DNA of 64,000 nucleotides from Falciphora oryzae (taxonomy: Eukaryota > Ascomycota > Sordariomycetes > Magnaporthales > Magnaporthaceae). Below, in pieces: positions 1 through 12,297 of the stretch. The stretch is from the NCBI GenBank assembly GCA_000733355.1, contig JNVV01000029.1, positions 135,768-199,767 of the forward strand, given 5' to 3'. Numbering within the stretch: position 1 is the stretch's first letter; each line of letters begins with the position of its first letter. Under the pieces are notes generated by a model. That model was not told the DNA's origin. It searched no databases and worked only from the letters and a program-made list of their open reading frames with translations. The position numbers were made by a program, and so were the translations under genes.

Positions 1-2029
1 GTGTAGCTATCCTGTTATTGCACGTTATGACCCGGGATACCAAGTTGACATCTCCAGGCTTCCATTTGCAGTAATCCCGAGCCGACCGAGTTCCAGCGGT
101 TCTGCTTGTTCCACGAGCGTCGAAAACAGTCAAGCTGCCGTGGGTCGCATCTGCAGGGGTGTCGTGCCGGTCCGGTCCACATCAAGCAGCAAGGATCATG
201 ATTTGGGGGTGCGCCACTCGACATGGACACTCGCACTGCACCCCAGACTTTGACTGCTGAAGATTTGGGCTGAAGTGAAGTTCATAGAGTGGCATCTTCA
301 CACGGCGCTTCACATGGGACATTGGGACCCCAACCCCCAAGAGTAAGCGCGCGTCTTTGCCATGCACCTTGGTCTGGTTCTTGGGGGCACAGCAGGCCAG
401 ATCGAGAGGCTCAACGGAGCGCTTGAAACATTGCAACGCGCCACTGCGAATCCCAAGGGACCTGGCAGACCCGTGGCCCCATCTGGCGCAGCCCTCGCCC
501 GAGGTGGCCGCGCGCCCTGATGATCTCCAGCTGATAGGCCACTCAATCCTGGCTTCTGCGGCCACAATGTGGGGTTGGGCGACGCTATGCCTGAGGCACA
601 CCAGACCCCCCAAGCGCCCGAGACAGGCCGTGCGAGATTTGCCCGAAAGGAAAATCGAGGTTGCGCTAGCATGTTCCTCATCATGCTTGCTGTCGACCCC
701 AAGTGCAGATCTGCTGTCTCTTTTTTTTTTTTTTTTTTGTTGTTGTGTGTGTGTGTGTGTGTCTTTTCTGTTCGGTGACCATCGCCAGTCACATTCCTCG
801 TCTCTCCTTCGTCTTCTTCCTTTTCTTCTCATAATTAGCCCGTGCGTTGTGTGTTCCACGTAGTTCGACCGGCGGTTCCCCTTGTGCGCCCGCTGCTGTG
901 CTTGCTTCACTGTGGGGTTGTGCTGTGTCCGGCCAGCAGCGCCCAAAAGTCGGGCGTCTCCCTTCTCCGCGTCCACCCCCAGACATCGCCAGCCCGCAAC
1001 CTCCGCCTGCCGTCGCCGTCGTCTTTTGCGCCTCCTCCTTGGCTCCCGCAGCAGGCCGAGTTACGAACCCCTCCTGCCTGTCCCCCTCAACCTCTCGCTG
1101 CCAGCTCGAATCGTGCTGGCGCCCATCCCCTAATCCTGACCCGGTGCAACCACGTCCGTCCTCTTTCCCCGACGCCGACAAGCCGTCGTGACCTGCCTGG
1201 GGTTTCCGATTCCTCTTTCGTCTTCCGCGTGCGCACCACAGACGGCATTGTTCAGGGCTTGACAGCTTGACACACTCGCCCACCACAAAACCACCAAGAT
1301 AATAATTTGAACAAGAGCAAAAAAACGAAGGCGAAAAAAAAGGAAGGAAGAAAAAAAAGGAAAGAAGTAAAAAGACAAGTGAAGAAGAAAACGACAAGTA
1401 ACAAAGGGGGCGACGAGCCAGCTGCTGGCCTGATCAAAGAAAGACCTGTGACGGGGCGCCAGGCCCAATGCGCTTTGTGGTATCGTCCTGGGCACGGATA
1501 CTTTTTGATTTCGTGTCGAGAGTTTCGCTGTGATCAGAGCACTTCTCCGCTCTCTCCTGCTTGCCGCCCACCGCCACCAGCCTCGATCTCGGGTGTTTTG
1601 TTGGTTCCGGCAACCTGCGCGTGTCCTCTCTCGCTGCATCCATTCCATCTGCATCCTGCTGCCGCCCTCTGCAAGGGAGAATCACCTGCCTCTGCAACGG
1701 CGTCTGCCCTCCACCCTCTCCCACCCTCCATCCGACTCCGGATCTGCGACCAGCTAGTCCATCCAAACGCCCACCTCGGTTTCTGCCGCGCCTCTGCCGC
1801 ACCGCACCTGCGCACAGCCAGCCGATTCCACCTTGGCCCCCCGTCGCTCTTTCCGTTTCTCAATCTCACGCCAACTTAGACACTCCTGAGCATTGATTTC
1901 TCTCAGGCCCGCACCGGACAGCACCACAGCTCCAGCGTCCCCCAGCGTCCCCCAGCGAGCACCCGCCGTCCCGCCAAAAGCAGCCGCTTGGGCCAGTCAG
2001 GCAGGCGGATTGACCATCACTGCGCACCC
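1..2029. other. upstream/5' leader region of the Pbp1 gene
   Basis: No convincing gene is seen. The stretch is rich in CT runs (about 960-1240 and 1540-1880), contains an A/G-rich block near 1307-1420 and a poly(T)/(GT)n tract, and ends in CT-rich sequence just before the Pbp1 start codon. This is the usual look of a filamentous-fungal promoter and 5' UTR. Open frames across it are low-complexity (Lys-rich or Ser/Pro-rich) and show no family resemblance. Confidence 0.6.
721..762. repeat. poly(T) tract followed by (GT)n microsatellite
   Basis: Eighteen consecutive T are followed by a GT-dinucleotide run ending near 762. Simple-sequence repeat in the region upstream of the Pbp1 gene. Confidence 0.95.
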
Positions 2030-5000
2030 ATGGACGAAAATCACCGCCCTTCGGCTGCAAAACAACCGTCGGCTACCCCTACCGATCCCAAGCCGGCGCG
2101 GCCGTTGTATAGCAGCAAGCTTGGAGGCGACGGCAAAGCCAGGGCTCTGCAGCAGAACGTCAACAGCCCGAGTCCGACCACCAGGTGAGACACGAGACCC
2201 TTTTGTGCCCTTGGCCCCATTTTTTTGCTGGGTCGGCTCCTGCCCGCCAGCTGCCCGCGCTGCTCAGCCAGCTACCACCGACCAAGGGAAAAAAAAGAAA
2301 AAAAAAAAAGCTGCCACGCCAAACTTTACGGCCTGCATCTCCCCTGCCTGCACTTCTTCCCATGTGACGAATTCTACTCTTGAAGCGTTTCCTATTCCCT
2401 ATCTCCATCCAACGCACTCGGGCCCGGTCATTGTCGCATCAATTCGCTCGCTTTGCGCTGGACTGACTCTGGCGCCCGCTGCAGACAAGCTCCCGTCGCG
2501 CAGCAAAAGGCCTGGGCCGCTGGCGCCAAGAACCCACTCACGGGTAGATCGTCCCAGACTCCACCACAGAACAACTTCAACGCTGCCAACAACACCAAGC
2601 AGCAGCCGCCCTCGGCCTCGACCCCGTCGCCCACCAACTCGCTCCGAGAGGTAAGCCCGTCTCCTCGCCCCGAGGACCCTCTTCTGCTCACCTTGTTTCC
2701 CTCTCTGTCCCTCCCGATTGTGCCCATGCGCTTGCACCCGCGTCAGCATTCGGACATTCTCCGCCGCTCCTGACGGGGTGGGCGCCCCGGGTGCACGGAT
2801 TCGCATCACCTTCGATTTTTTCCTCCTTGCCTTCTCCCCTTTTCTCTTCTGTGACCTCTCCTGTTGCCTTTTCCTCTCCTTGATTTTCTCGAAACACCCA
2901 TGCTCGCCTTGCTGGGCTGGAGAACAGCGCTCTGACGTAAGGCCATCCATCCTTATATAGGGGCAACGAGTACGAATCTCCCTCAACACCGGCGCAGAAT
3001 TCGAGGGCATCTATGCCAACAACCAGGCCGACCCCTCGACCTTTTCCCTGAGGATGGTTCAGCAACGAAGACTCGCCGGCGAGATGGCGAACGGAGCAAA
3101 CAAGCAGCAGAATATGACCTTCTCGAGGAAGGATGTGGCCGATGCCCGCCCTGTCGGCGGCAACGCAAACAAGAATGACGCCAAGGCTGCAAATGGTATG
3201 ATGCCACCGGCCCAGATGCGCGAGATGTGATTCATTCTAATATTCAGCAGGAAACCGCCCGGGCTTTCGCACCGACAGTGCCATCTCGAACGCACGCCAG
3301 GCTGGCGAGCGCGTGCTCCAGCCCTGGCAGCCTGACGGCGGAAGCGACATCAACATGAGTCTAGAGTCGTCTTCGAACGATGGTCGTCCGTGGGACCAGT
3401 TCGCCGCAAACGAGCGTCTGTTTAACGTCAAGACCAACTACCACGAGAACATTTACACCACCACCATCGACAAGAGCCATCCTCAGTACAAGGAGAGGTT
3501 AGCTGCTGCGGACAAGAAGGCCCGAGAGATTGAGCGCAGTGCGCCAGCCACGGCGCATGTTGCCGAAGAGCGTGTTATGGATTATGCCGGTGGGGACGAC
3601 AAAAAGGGTGACGAGGAGGACAAGTAAGCTGTTGACGCCATCCCTGTCCCCCACCGCCAAGCACGTTGGCGAACTAACCCCCTCTCCAGATACAGTGGTG
3701 TTCGCCGCCAGGACGCGGCTCCCCTACAGGGCCGGGAAAACAAGTACACACCTCCCGCGAGGCGTGCCCCTGCTGCCCAAGCAACTTCGTACGGCGCTCC
3801 GGTAGACCCGGCCATTATTTCTGCACAGCTCAAGGGCGGTCAGTCGAAGAAGGCAACAGCAAACAAGCAGGAGGAGGTTAAGGCTGCGGCCGCTCCCGCT
3901 GCCAAACCTCCGACGCCCCAGACCCAGCCCACGGAGACGAAGACGGCCGAACCGAAGACCGAGCCCAAGGCAGAGCCAAAGCCCTCCGAGACGAAGCCTG
4001 CGGAGAAGACGGGCGATGCCAAGGCAGCTGCTTCGCTGCGCCCATCTGCTGCCACAGGCAGAACCGTCTCGCCTCAGGCCAAGCCGGGCGCGGCCGCACC
4101 GAGCGCTACTTCGACTGTCGAGCACGACGTCTTGAAGGAGTTCAAGAACTTTGCCATTCAACAGCGGGTCCAGGCTGAGAAGGTTCGCACCAACAAGGCC
4201 AAGGCTGACGCTCACGTCAAACTTCAAGAGCTCAAGAAGTTTGCGAATAGCTTCAAGCTCTCTACGCCCGTGCCTAGCGACCTTATCTCCATCATTGCCA
4301 AGGACCCAGCGAAGCAGAAGGCAATCCAGGAAAAGGCTTTGCAGAACGCGGAGGAGGTAGCAAAGTCCAAAACGGCCCCGAAGGAGGAGTCGGCGACCCC
4401 GGCTAAGGAGCCGGCCAAGGCGACCAAGGAGCAGCCCGCTGCCGGAAATGCCTCGGCTCCCCACGCGGGCCCGGACACTCGTGCCGCAGCCAGGCCCGGT
4501 GGCCCGCAGCACACACCGTCGCCGGCTAACCCGAACCAACGCCACCAAGGTGGTCGCCAGCCGTTCGCGCCTAGCTATGGCAACAACCCTCAGTTCCGTG
4601 GCGATAGGTCCTCGGGCCAGTATGGCCCTGGCCAGGGCCGTCAGGTTGGAGGAAATCTCGGTGAGCGCCTCCGAAGAGTCGAGCAGGACAGGCACTCGCG
4701 CCCGGTCATGCACCCTGGCCCCGACCAGCGCCAGCCCCCGACCGGCCCAGCCAACGCGATGCCATACGACCGTCGCATGTCGGCGATGCAGCCGGGCCAT
4801 GTGGCGCCCAAGCTAAATCCCAACAGCCACGAGTTCCGGCCTAACCCCTTTGCCACGACTTTCAACCCAAACATGCCCGGCCCCAGCAACGGCTCAAGCC
4901 CCCGCCCTGAGGTCCAGGCGCCGCCGCCCATCGCTGGTCAGCTGATCCGTCGCAAGACCAAGGCCATCGACACCAAGAAGTGCTACATCCTCTCACACAT

Positions 5001-6151
5001 CAAGACTTTCACGCCGCCCCAAGGTCGCAACTGGGATGAGAACGAGGGCCTGCGTCCATCTTACGACACGCTCCCGACCTGGCGCCAGCTCAAGGACGAC
5101 GAGAAGAGCGACTCGACGATGCACATGACGTACTCGGAGTATCTCGAGAAGCTGCCCTACTCCAGCGGCGCCCTGTCCACACCCAACCCCCCGCACTCGC
5201 ATCCGCAGATGGCTCACCAACACCAACTGCCTTTCCATCTGCAACACGGTGCCCATAACCTGGCGCCTCGGCAGTCACCTCACATGCCGCCCATGCAGAT
5301 GCACGGCGGCCAGCATGGCCACGTGCCCCATGTGCCCTTTAACGGCGGCAACGACGATCATAATAGGATGATGCACTCCAACTCTGCACAGTCGTACGCC
5401 TCCCCGAGGATAGCCCAGGTTCCCATTGGATACCCCCCTCCGACCATGGGCTCTCCGGCGCAGCTCCCCTATAACCAGGGGGTGATGCCGCCCTTCATGC
5501 CGGGAACGCCTCAGATGAACAACTTCCGTTCCTTCTCCAACAACCCGCAGTACATGCCGCAGCAGAACAGCCCCATGACCGTTCCGCTTATGCCCTCTCA
5601 TCAGTTTCTTCCGGCCCCGAACGGCCTTGTGGCTGGCGGCCCACAGATGCCAATGTATGCTGGGGCACACCAGCAGTTCGTCCCTCACGGCGGCGCGGCC
5701 CCGCCACAGCCGATCCCCGGATCTACTGGCGGCTACCCCAGCCCGGGGGGACCGGCTGCGCCCATGATGGCACAGCAAGGCTCCCAGCAGGGGCAGCCCA
5801 TGTACGGCGTCAGCCCCAACATGCAGTTCCAGCAACCCGTGTTCCCATCGGGCCACCCTGGTCACAGTAAGCATTACCCCTAAACGGTTTTTCTTGTCTC
5901 TGGTGGTGTATCAGGCAAGCTGACGATTGGCGATAGTGAACACGAGGGGCGGCTACAACGGCGCCGGGCCACAGCAGTTTGGGACTAGTCCCCAACAGAT
6001 GCACAACTACGGGAACCAGCACCGCAACAACAGCTATGGTGGCAACAACCACAAGAACTTCCAAGGCCACGGCCAAGGGCCTCAGCAGGCCCACCAGATC
6101 CCGTCTGGGCCTCAGGGTCGCCAGGCGGACGGCCCGGAGGAGGCCAAATGA
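2030..6151 (+). CDS. pbp1: Ataxin-2 / Pbp1 homologue (LsmAD, PAM2)
   Basis: Predicted exons are 2030-2184, 2485-2650, 2961-3195, 3248-3623, 3690-5866 and 5937-6151. All phases agree and give 1107 residues. Exon 3 encodes an Sm-like segment (starts GQRVRISLNTGAEFEGIY, about residues 108-185). Exons 4-5 carry the LsmAD domain (WDQFAANERLFNVKTNYHEN, then RENKYTPPARR). Around residue 685 lies a PAM2-type motif, LNPNSHEFRPNPF, which in this family binds the poly(A)-binding protein MLLE domain. The C-terminal third is Pro/Gln/His/Met-rich and probably disordered. Pbp1/ataxin-2 proteins act in the cytoplasm on poly(A) tail length, stress granules and TOR signalling (family knowledge). The ATG at 2030 was chosen because it opens the frame that splices correctly into exon 2. 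The acceptors at 2960 and 5936 are the least certain. A transcript would settle the short exons. Confidence 0.93.
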
Positions 6152-7390
6152 AAGACCCTGCCTCCTCTCTCCAAGGTCGCGTGCAGGCCGAAGACGGCCG
6201 AGCATGGCGCGGACGCCGCGCCCTCCCACATCCACATATCCAGTTATGTCGAGCATTGATTTGGACGCCGTATCCCAAACTCGGTTCGGCTATGCGCCGG
6301 GCCGTTCAGTGGCGTCGCGAATCCAAGGGGACAGAAGAGCGCGAAGGATGGAACGATCAACTTGCCACCCCCAATATGTGCTCGTCTGAGCTGCCCCTCG
6401 TCAACTGCACGCCATGCGGGAGAATATCTTTGTTCAACATGGAAATGCTGCCTGAGCAGGGAGACATTCCCCAGTCTTCCCCAACACAGACTTTCCCTCG
6501 CCCCGTGCCTGCTGAACGCATTTGGATTTCCAGGAGCACACCAGTCAGTGTTCTCTGTACCTGATGTTGACTTATTTTTGGTCGCTGTCAACATTGGTAG
6601 GCTGGCTGACTTATCAAACGCTTGTGGAACGGGAGCTGGGGCAGGCAACCTTAGACAAAAGTGGTTTAAGCCCTCGGTAGTCTTCCCCCCCCAACTTCAA
6701 AGATGGGGCGGAAGGCGACGAGATGATTTTGGTTGTTGTCAGGTGGGAGGGAAGGGAGCTCTCGAGGACGACGGGTGGGAGGGTGGGACAAGGCGATATA
6801 TCTTAGCTCTAGCTTTGGTGAGCTTGGACTTTGATTATCCATCCAAGGGATTTGGCGAGTTTCGGCCATCGAGAGGCATATATCTACCCCTTCTCTATTG
6901 TTCATCTTTACTACCTGCCTTTATCCGCCGACATATCCATCACTCATTATCGACATGCAGTGTATATATATGGGCCTCGTGGCGCACACCTTGGCAAGCC
7001 ATTCCCCAATCCTCTTCCGCTTACTGTCCCGGGCTGGAAGTCGGATCTCTCTGCAGGTACTGGCAGATCCATTGGCCTTGTTTGGGAGCTGCTGCTGGCG
7101 TTGGGTGTATGTGGGATGAGGGGATGATTGACGGGTGTTTAGTAGCAGGATAAGACAAACTTCAGAAAAAAAATCACAAAAAATCAGAGAAAATATTTGT
7201 TTTTCTTTTCCTTTTTCCCCAAAGGAGATACGTTTTAAGTCGCCGCCTGCCTGCCTGCCTGGCTTTCTGTCCTTCTTAGGTGCGCATGCAAGCTTGGTCG
7301 AAACAAGAAGGGGAGTAATAGGATTTTGGGGGCTTTTTGGAGGGCGGTATTTGGCACGGCATCTTTGCACCACTCGAGGTGGGAAGGACG

Positions 7391-7410
7391 AAAAAAAAAA
7401 AAAAAAAAAA
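7391..7410. repeat. poly(A) tract
   Basis: Twenty consecutive A in intergenic DNA between the Pbp1 and AA11 genes. Confidence 0.95.
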
Positions 7411-7833
7411 GAAACGTAGTTATATGAAGGGGCGTGTGGCACGGCTATAGCAAATCATGTTTGGGGGCTCTTTCGCCGCTTCAGCTAACACATGGCGGCG
7501 AGCAATGACGGTTTCAGGAATGGGCAATGGGATGAGTGGGTATGGTTGATGAGAGGGAGAAGCAGGACATGGCGAATCACAGGGCCGATGGGGGTATCAT
7601 CCCATGCCGGATGAGCCCGCTCGGGGCGAGGAGCTTGCGTGTGCAGTGTGTCTTGCTTCTTTGTGATGGGCATCAACTGATATATTGGGGGCATGGGGGC
7701 TAGAACCCGGCAGGCAGACTGTCAGGTCGATGAGAGAGGGACGCCACCGGGCGGCCGCTCGTATTCTCCTGGTTTACGGATGGGGAATCCTATGCGGGTT
7801 TCCTCTTGTCATGCGATTGTGTTCCTTGTTCTC

Positions 7834-7855
7834 TTTTTTTTTTTTTTTTTTTTTT
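7834..7855. repeat. poly(T) tract
   Basis: Twenty-two consecutive T in intergenic DNA. Confidence 0.95.
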
Positions 7856-10692
7856 CTTCTTCTTGGGCATATCCGGGATTTCGGCATGTCGGCATATCAA
7901 CCACGAAATGCCGCGGAAGCAGCACAGAGTGGAGATGCAAGGGGAACATGGAACCCCTTGTTTCTCCCAGGAAAACAAGCAAGGTGAGTGGAGTCGGCCG
8001 GGGAGGGCATCTTGTGCAAAAGATCGGACGAGGCTTTCTTCCGGGAAGATCGGCCACCCCCTATTTTGAACGCCTTGTTGTCGAGGGAAGCTAGCACGTG
8101 CCCGTCGCTGCCTCGAACTCGGGTTTCTTGCCAGCGGTCCGACGAAGGAAATCCCTGGATTGCGTGTGCTGGTATTGTAGCAGGCAGAGTTCAGTCGCCG
8201 CCCGAGGCAGGCTTTGGTTCTTTATTTACTCTCAGCGTCATCTATGCGTGGCATTTCCTTGATCCTTTTCTTCAAGGGCACATCATATGATCACTATCAG
8301 AGACTACGGATAAAGAGAGTGTGCGGAAAAAGAGGCAAATCAGCCCGGAGATCCCGCCCACGGCCTCGCTCGGGGATCCTGGTTTTTCAGTTCGCGAGTC
8401 GAAGTTGAGAGCAGCCCGGTGGGCGTGCGCAACGGGACCGGGAATAAAGGTGGACGAGGTGAGGTGGCAGCGGATTTGAGATGGACAGCCCGGTAAGCCG
8501 GGAGAACGGAACGTGAACTGGCGGTCGACTGGCGATGGCCGCGGATTGGGGCTGTGTGCTGGGTGGTATTGTCTTTCCAGCCCGAGTTCTCAATGCGCAG
8601 CCGGGGTTGCCTCTATTTTGCGGGTCCCTGACGACGTCTGGTTTTTTTTTTCTTCCTACCAATTGTTTGCTTGTTCCCGGGACCGACCCCGATGGGTGAT
8701 TTGATGATCCGAACAATACAGATCTTTTTGAGCAAGGTAACGTAGTATTACGCGGCATGGAAACCAAGCACCCAGAAGTCCACTTTGCCCCCAAATGATG
8801 ACTGGATTTGGGGTTGTCCATGTGTTGTTTTAGCCCGCGTGCCCGCCCATCCTTTCCCAACAAGCCACCTAGGCCGAGCCAAAGGGGTTTGCTTGTTTCA
8901 CATTGAGTTTTTGGGGAAGTTGGGATTTGCAGACTTGTGACTTGTGGTTTTGGGCGAGAGTTGACAGAGCGATTGTATTGGATGTGGCCGTGGGCATGCG
9001 CGTGTCTGTGTGTGCGTTGCACTTGGGTTTTGCTGTCGCAGCTCGAGTTGGGCTCAGCCGTCAGCCAATCGAGCTGCTGCCGTCCATCTCCCCTGAATGA
9101 GCCTCACAGTGCCATATGCAAGGGTGGTGGAGCGGCCCCACCGTTGGGTGCCCCACGCAGCAGCAGAGGGACTGTTCTCAGGATCCAGGGACGAGGGCCG
9201 GGTGGTTGGCTGAGAGCGATCTGGCGCTTGTCGCACTAGTCTAGTCGGCCAAGCACGACCCTCTCGCCTACCCGCCGCTTCAGACTGCCGGGTCGCTGGC
9301 CCTGGCGCGGCCGATGAGTGGCTCTTTCTTTGTCCGACGCATGGATTTTCTTTTGTTGTTCCTCCTTCAACCTCTTCCGCCTCCTACAATTGTGCCTCAC
9401 CCTGTGGTCATCGCCATTTCCCAATTTGATGCACTGCACCCCCTTCCCCTCCACCATGCATGCACAGCGAAGGAGAAGGGTGTTTCGTTTATCGCAGATC
9501 TGGTCTTGAGGGACAAGGGCCCTTCTGGAAATGACTGTTCGCGTGTGATGGCCGAGTGCGCTGTGCTCCAATGGAATCGGCGGCAGTCGATCTGGGCGCT
9601 ACACCTGCGTGCCGCCATCGGGTCGGGTTGCACGAACGGATGGCCCAAAGCGGAAGTGACAGGCAACGTTTCCTGTTTGCTTCCTTCCCGAACCAGCCTC
9701 TTGTGGACCGGGCGCCCAGTTCGCGATCAACAGGAGAGCTGTGCTTGGTAACGGGCAACCCACATCCCGCCTCTTTTTTGTCTCTCCTGTTGATCGCTGC
9801 AGGCCCAAAGGACAAAAAAAGAAAAGCGAAGAGGGAAACGAGTTTGTTTCCCTCGCGCGCACGCAACCGGATGATCCACCCGATCGTCGTCCACATAGCC
9901 GACGACGGCGCACAGCCAGTTGGTCCAGTCTCCAGTCTTTTTTGCCCCCTGTGCCTCCATCGCCTTTGTCTTTGCTTCTCCACCCCCTTGGCTAGCCCGT
10001 CATGCATCCCGTCCCATCACCCCCATGCCACGCCATCCACCCACACATTCCCGCTCCGCACACCCAGTGGGAGTGGCGAGCGTCGGGTGGCGCTGCGACA
10101 GGGGGAACGCGTTCTTGCTTCTTTTTGCGGGTCCATGTGGTCCCTGTGGTCCTCCTTCTCGCGCGGGTACGGGAGGCAGCCACGCGCAGCTGGGGTGCTG
10201 GGATTCAGCGGGGCTAGCCATTGCTTGCCCAGGGCGGCGGGCTGGTGCCGTGACCAGGCACATTCCAACCGCCAACCCGACATGCCGCTGGCTATTGGAC
10301 AAAGGTGGGAGGGGCGCCGGCCGGCAGAGGAGTCATCTGGTTGGCTCATGCGGACTTGCAGGTTGAGATGGCGGACAAAGCGAGTATAAACCAGCTCGGT
10401 CCTCCTCCTCTGATCCCTCCTGTTTGCTTGTCTATTCACCAGGAGACATCAGATAGAAGGTCCTACTCATCGGTGGCCAACTTTTCGCGGGGTTCTTGTT
10501 TTCCATCTTTTCCCTTTGCTTCTGCCCTTTCCATTCTTCTCGGCTCCATTGTCCTACGACACACAACGTTCTCTTGCTATTCTTCTCTATCGATTGTCCA
10601 GCGGGCCTATTGTTGTGCACCCTGAACAAAAAGATCGAGCCTGGTTTGCTCGTCGTCACACGTCTCTTCCTCGAGACCCGCCATTGCTGTTG

Positions 10693-10700
10693 CATATAAA
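10693..10700 (+). promoter_or_regulatory. possible TATA element of the AA11 gene
   Basis: CATATAAA lies about 120 nt upstream of the AA11 start codon, inside a T/C-rich stretch. The distance would leave a leader of roughly 90 nt. The motif is short, so this is only a candidate. Confidence 0.35.
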
Positions 10701-10818
10701 CGAACGCTTGGCTGCCTTGCACATTCACTTTTGACCTGGGCAACCAAGACCCAAGAGTCACCTCAGCTTTCAGCTCACCACATCACCACATCAGACACGA
10801 CTCACTCACAACGTCATC

Positions 10819-12297
10819 ATGCCTTCCTTCTTCACAGCAGCCACACTCCTCGCGCTGGCCGCGACGGTAGTCCAGGGCCACATGGAGATGTCGTTCCCTC
10901 CTCCACTCCGGTCCAAGTTCAACTCGTTCGCGACCACCAAGGACTCGGACATGACGGCCCCTCTCTCGCCCTCGGGCGCCAACTACCCATGCAAGGGCTA
11001 CCTCTCGGACCTTGGCACCCCGGGCGGCCAGTCGGTCGTCACCTTCACCCCCGGCCAGAAGAGCAACATGACCATCGTCGGCGGCGCTGCCCACAACGGC
11101 GGCTCGTGCCAGGCCTCGCTCTCGTACGACAAGGGCAAGACTTTCACCGTCATCCAGTCCATCATCGGCGAGTGCCCCGTCACGGGCGGCTCCAGCTTCG
11201 ACTTCACCATCCCCGACGACGCCCCCGCTGGTGAGGCCGTCTTTGCCTGGTCCTGGTCCAACAAGGTCGGCAACGCCGAGTTCTACATGAACTGCGCGAG
11301 CGTCACCATCGGCGGCGCCAAGAACAAGATCCGCGGCATGCCCCGCCCCCGCGCCGCCGTCGCCTTCTCTGCCCGCCCCGCCATGTTCGTCTCCAACATC
11401 GGCAACGGCTGCAAGACGGAGAACATGGTCGTCGACTACCCGAACCCCGGCCCGGACGTGACCCGCAACGGACAGGCGACTGCTCCCTCGTGCGACGGCG
11501 GTGCTGGCAAGGGTCCCGGCGGCGGTGCTCCCGGCGGTGCCCCCGGCGGCGGCAACGGCGGTGCTCCTGGAAACGGCGCCGGATCTGGTAAGCCCTCTGC
11601 TGCTCCCAGTGGCGGAAACGGCGGTGGTGCTGCTCCCTCGGGTGCTCCCTCTGCTCCCGCTGGCGCTCCCCCGGCCTCGAAGCCTGTTGCCGCCCCGACT
11701 TCTGCTGCTCCTACCAAGCCGACTCCTTCTTCTGGGTATGTTACTTCTTCCCCCTCACCTACTCGCGCCTTCCTTCCAGGCACGAACCCAACGTCTATCG
11801 TGCTCATCCCTGTTGACACGGCGACTCCTAGCAGCGGCAACGGTGGCAACGGAAACGGCCCCAGCGTTCCTGGCGGCGTCTTCATCACTGCCTCCCCCAG
11901 CGGCGGCAACTCTGCGGCCCCGACTGCGGCGCCCTCGCCCTCGGCCACGACCTCCAAGGCCACTGGCGGCACGGCTGCTCCCAGCGCCCCTGCCCAGCCG
12001 GCTGCCCCCACGGGCTCTCCCGCCCCTGCTCCTGCTCCTGGCACCGGAAACGGCGGCGGTGCTGGCAACGGCGGCGCTGGCCAGCTGAGCGGCAAGTGCG
12101 ACGACGAGGGCGCCTACAACTGCATCGGCGGCTCCAGCTTCCAGCGCTGCGCTTCGGGCAGCTGGAGCGTGCCCATCCCCATGGCGGCCGGCACGACCTG
12201 CACTGCCGGCAAGTCCAACGTCCTGTCCATCGCCAAGCGCCGCTTCCGCCGCGGAGGTGCGCGCCAGGCCGGCACGGCTTGGGAGAAGGCCGAGTAA
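10819..12297 (+). CDS. AA11 family lytic polysaccharide monooxygenase, chitin-active type, with C-terminal module
   Basis: Single-exon gene, 492 residues. Residues 1-20 form a signal peptide; cleavage leaves His21 as the mature N-terminus (HMEMSFPPPLRS), the first ligand of the copper histidine brace. The second brace histidine is expected at His92 (AAHNGGSCQ) and the axial tyrosine near Tyr156 (EFYMNCASV), as in AA11 enzymes. The catalytic domain ends near residue 210. A Gly/Ser/Pro/Ala-rich linker of about 200 residues follows, then a Cys-containing C-terminal module (about residues 423-470, CDDEGAYNCIGGSSFQRC) resembling the X278 module seen on AA11 enzymes, and a basic tail. AA11 enzymes are secreted and cleave chitin oxidatively (family knowledge). 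An intron-like GTATGT...CAG of 44 nt occurs in the linker (11736-11779), but its removal would shift the frame and lose the C-terminal module. Confidence 0.93.
   Translation: MPSFFTAATLLALAATVVQGHMEMSFPPPLRSKFNSFATTKDSDMTAPLSPSGANYPCKGYLSDLGTPGGQSVVTFTPGQKSNMTIVGGAAHNGGSCQASLSYDKGKTFTVIQSIIGECPVTGGSSFDFTIPDDAPAGEAVFAWSWSNKVGNAEFYMNCASVTIGGAKNKIRGMPRPRAAVAFSARPAMFVSNIGNGCKTENMVVDYPNPGPDVTRNGQATAPSCDGGAGKGPGGGAPGGAPGGGNGGAPGNGAGSGKPSAAPSGGNGGGAAPSGAPSAPAGAPPASKPVAAPTSAAPTKPTPSSGYVTSSPSPTRAFLPGTNPTSIVLIPVDTATPSSGNGGNGNGPSVPGGVFITASPSGGNSAAPTAAPSPSATTSKATGGTAAPSAPAQPAAPTGSPAPAPAPGTGNGGGAGNGGAGQLSGKCDDEGAYNCIGGSSFQRCASGSWSVPIPMAAGTTCTAGKSNVLSIAKRRFRRGGARQAGTAWEKAE

Larger units (their letters stand above)
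6152..10818. other. 4.7 kb gene-poor interval
   Basis: No protein family is recognisable on either strand. The start should hold the Pbp1 3' UTR. The interval contains a 20-nt poly(A) (7391-7410) and a 22-nt poly(T) (7834-7855). From about 10.38 kb it becomes CT-rich with TATA-like sequences, consistent with promoter and leader of the AA11 gene. Open frames of 200-280 codons exist (8387-9022 minus, 9556-10389 plus) but have frequent Cys/Trp/Arg and no motifs. A long non-coding RNA cannot be excluded. Confidence 0.55.

Noticed and set aside
3724..4800. 358-codon minus-strand frame rich in Leu/Arg
   Set aside because: Antisense shadow of the Pbp1 Lys/Pro/Ala-rich exon 5; low complexity and no motifs.
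8387..9022. 211-codon minus-strand frame
   Set aside because: No recognisable motif or signal peptide and no splice context; likely chance opening in GC-rich DNA.
9556..10389. 277-codon plus-strand frame
   Set aside because: Composition atypical (many Cys, Trp, Arg, His), no domain, and lies in the presumed AA11 promoter region.
11736..11779. GTATGT...TTCCAG intron-like segment in the AA11 linker
   Set aside because: Removing 44 nt shifts the frame and loses the conserved Cys-containing C-terminal module; reading through keeps it.
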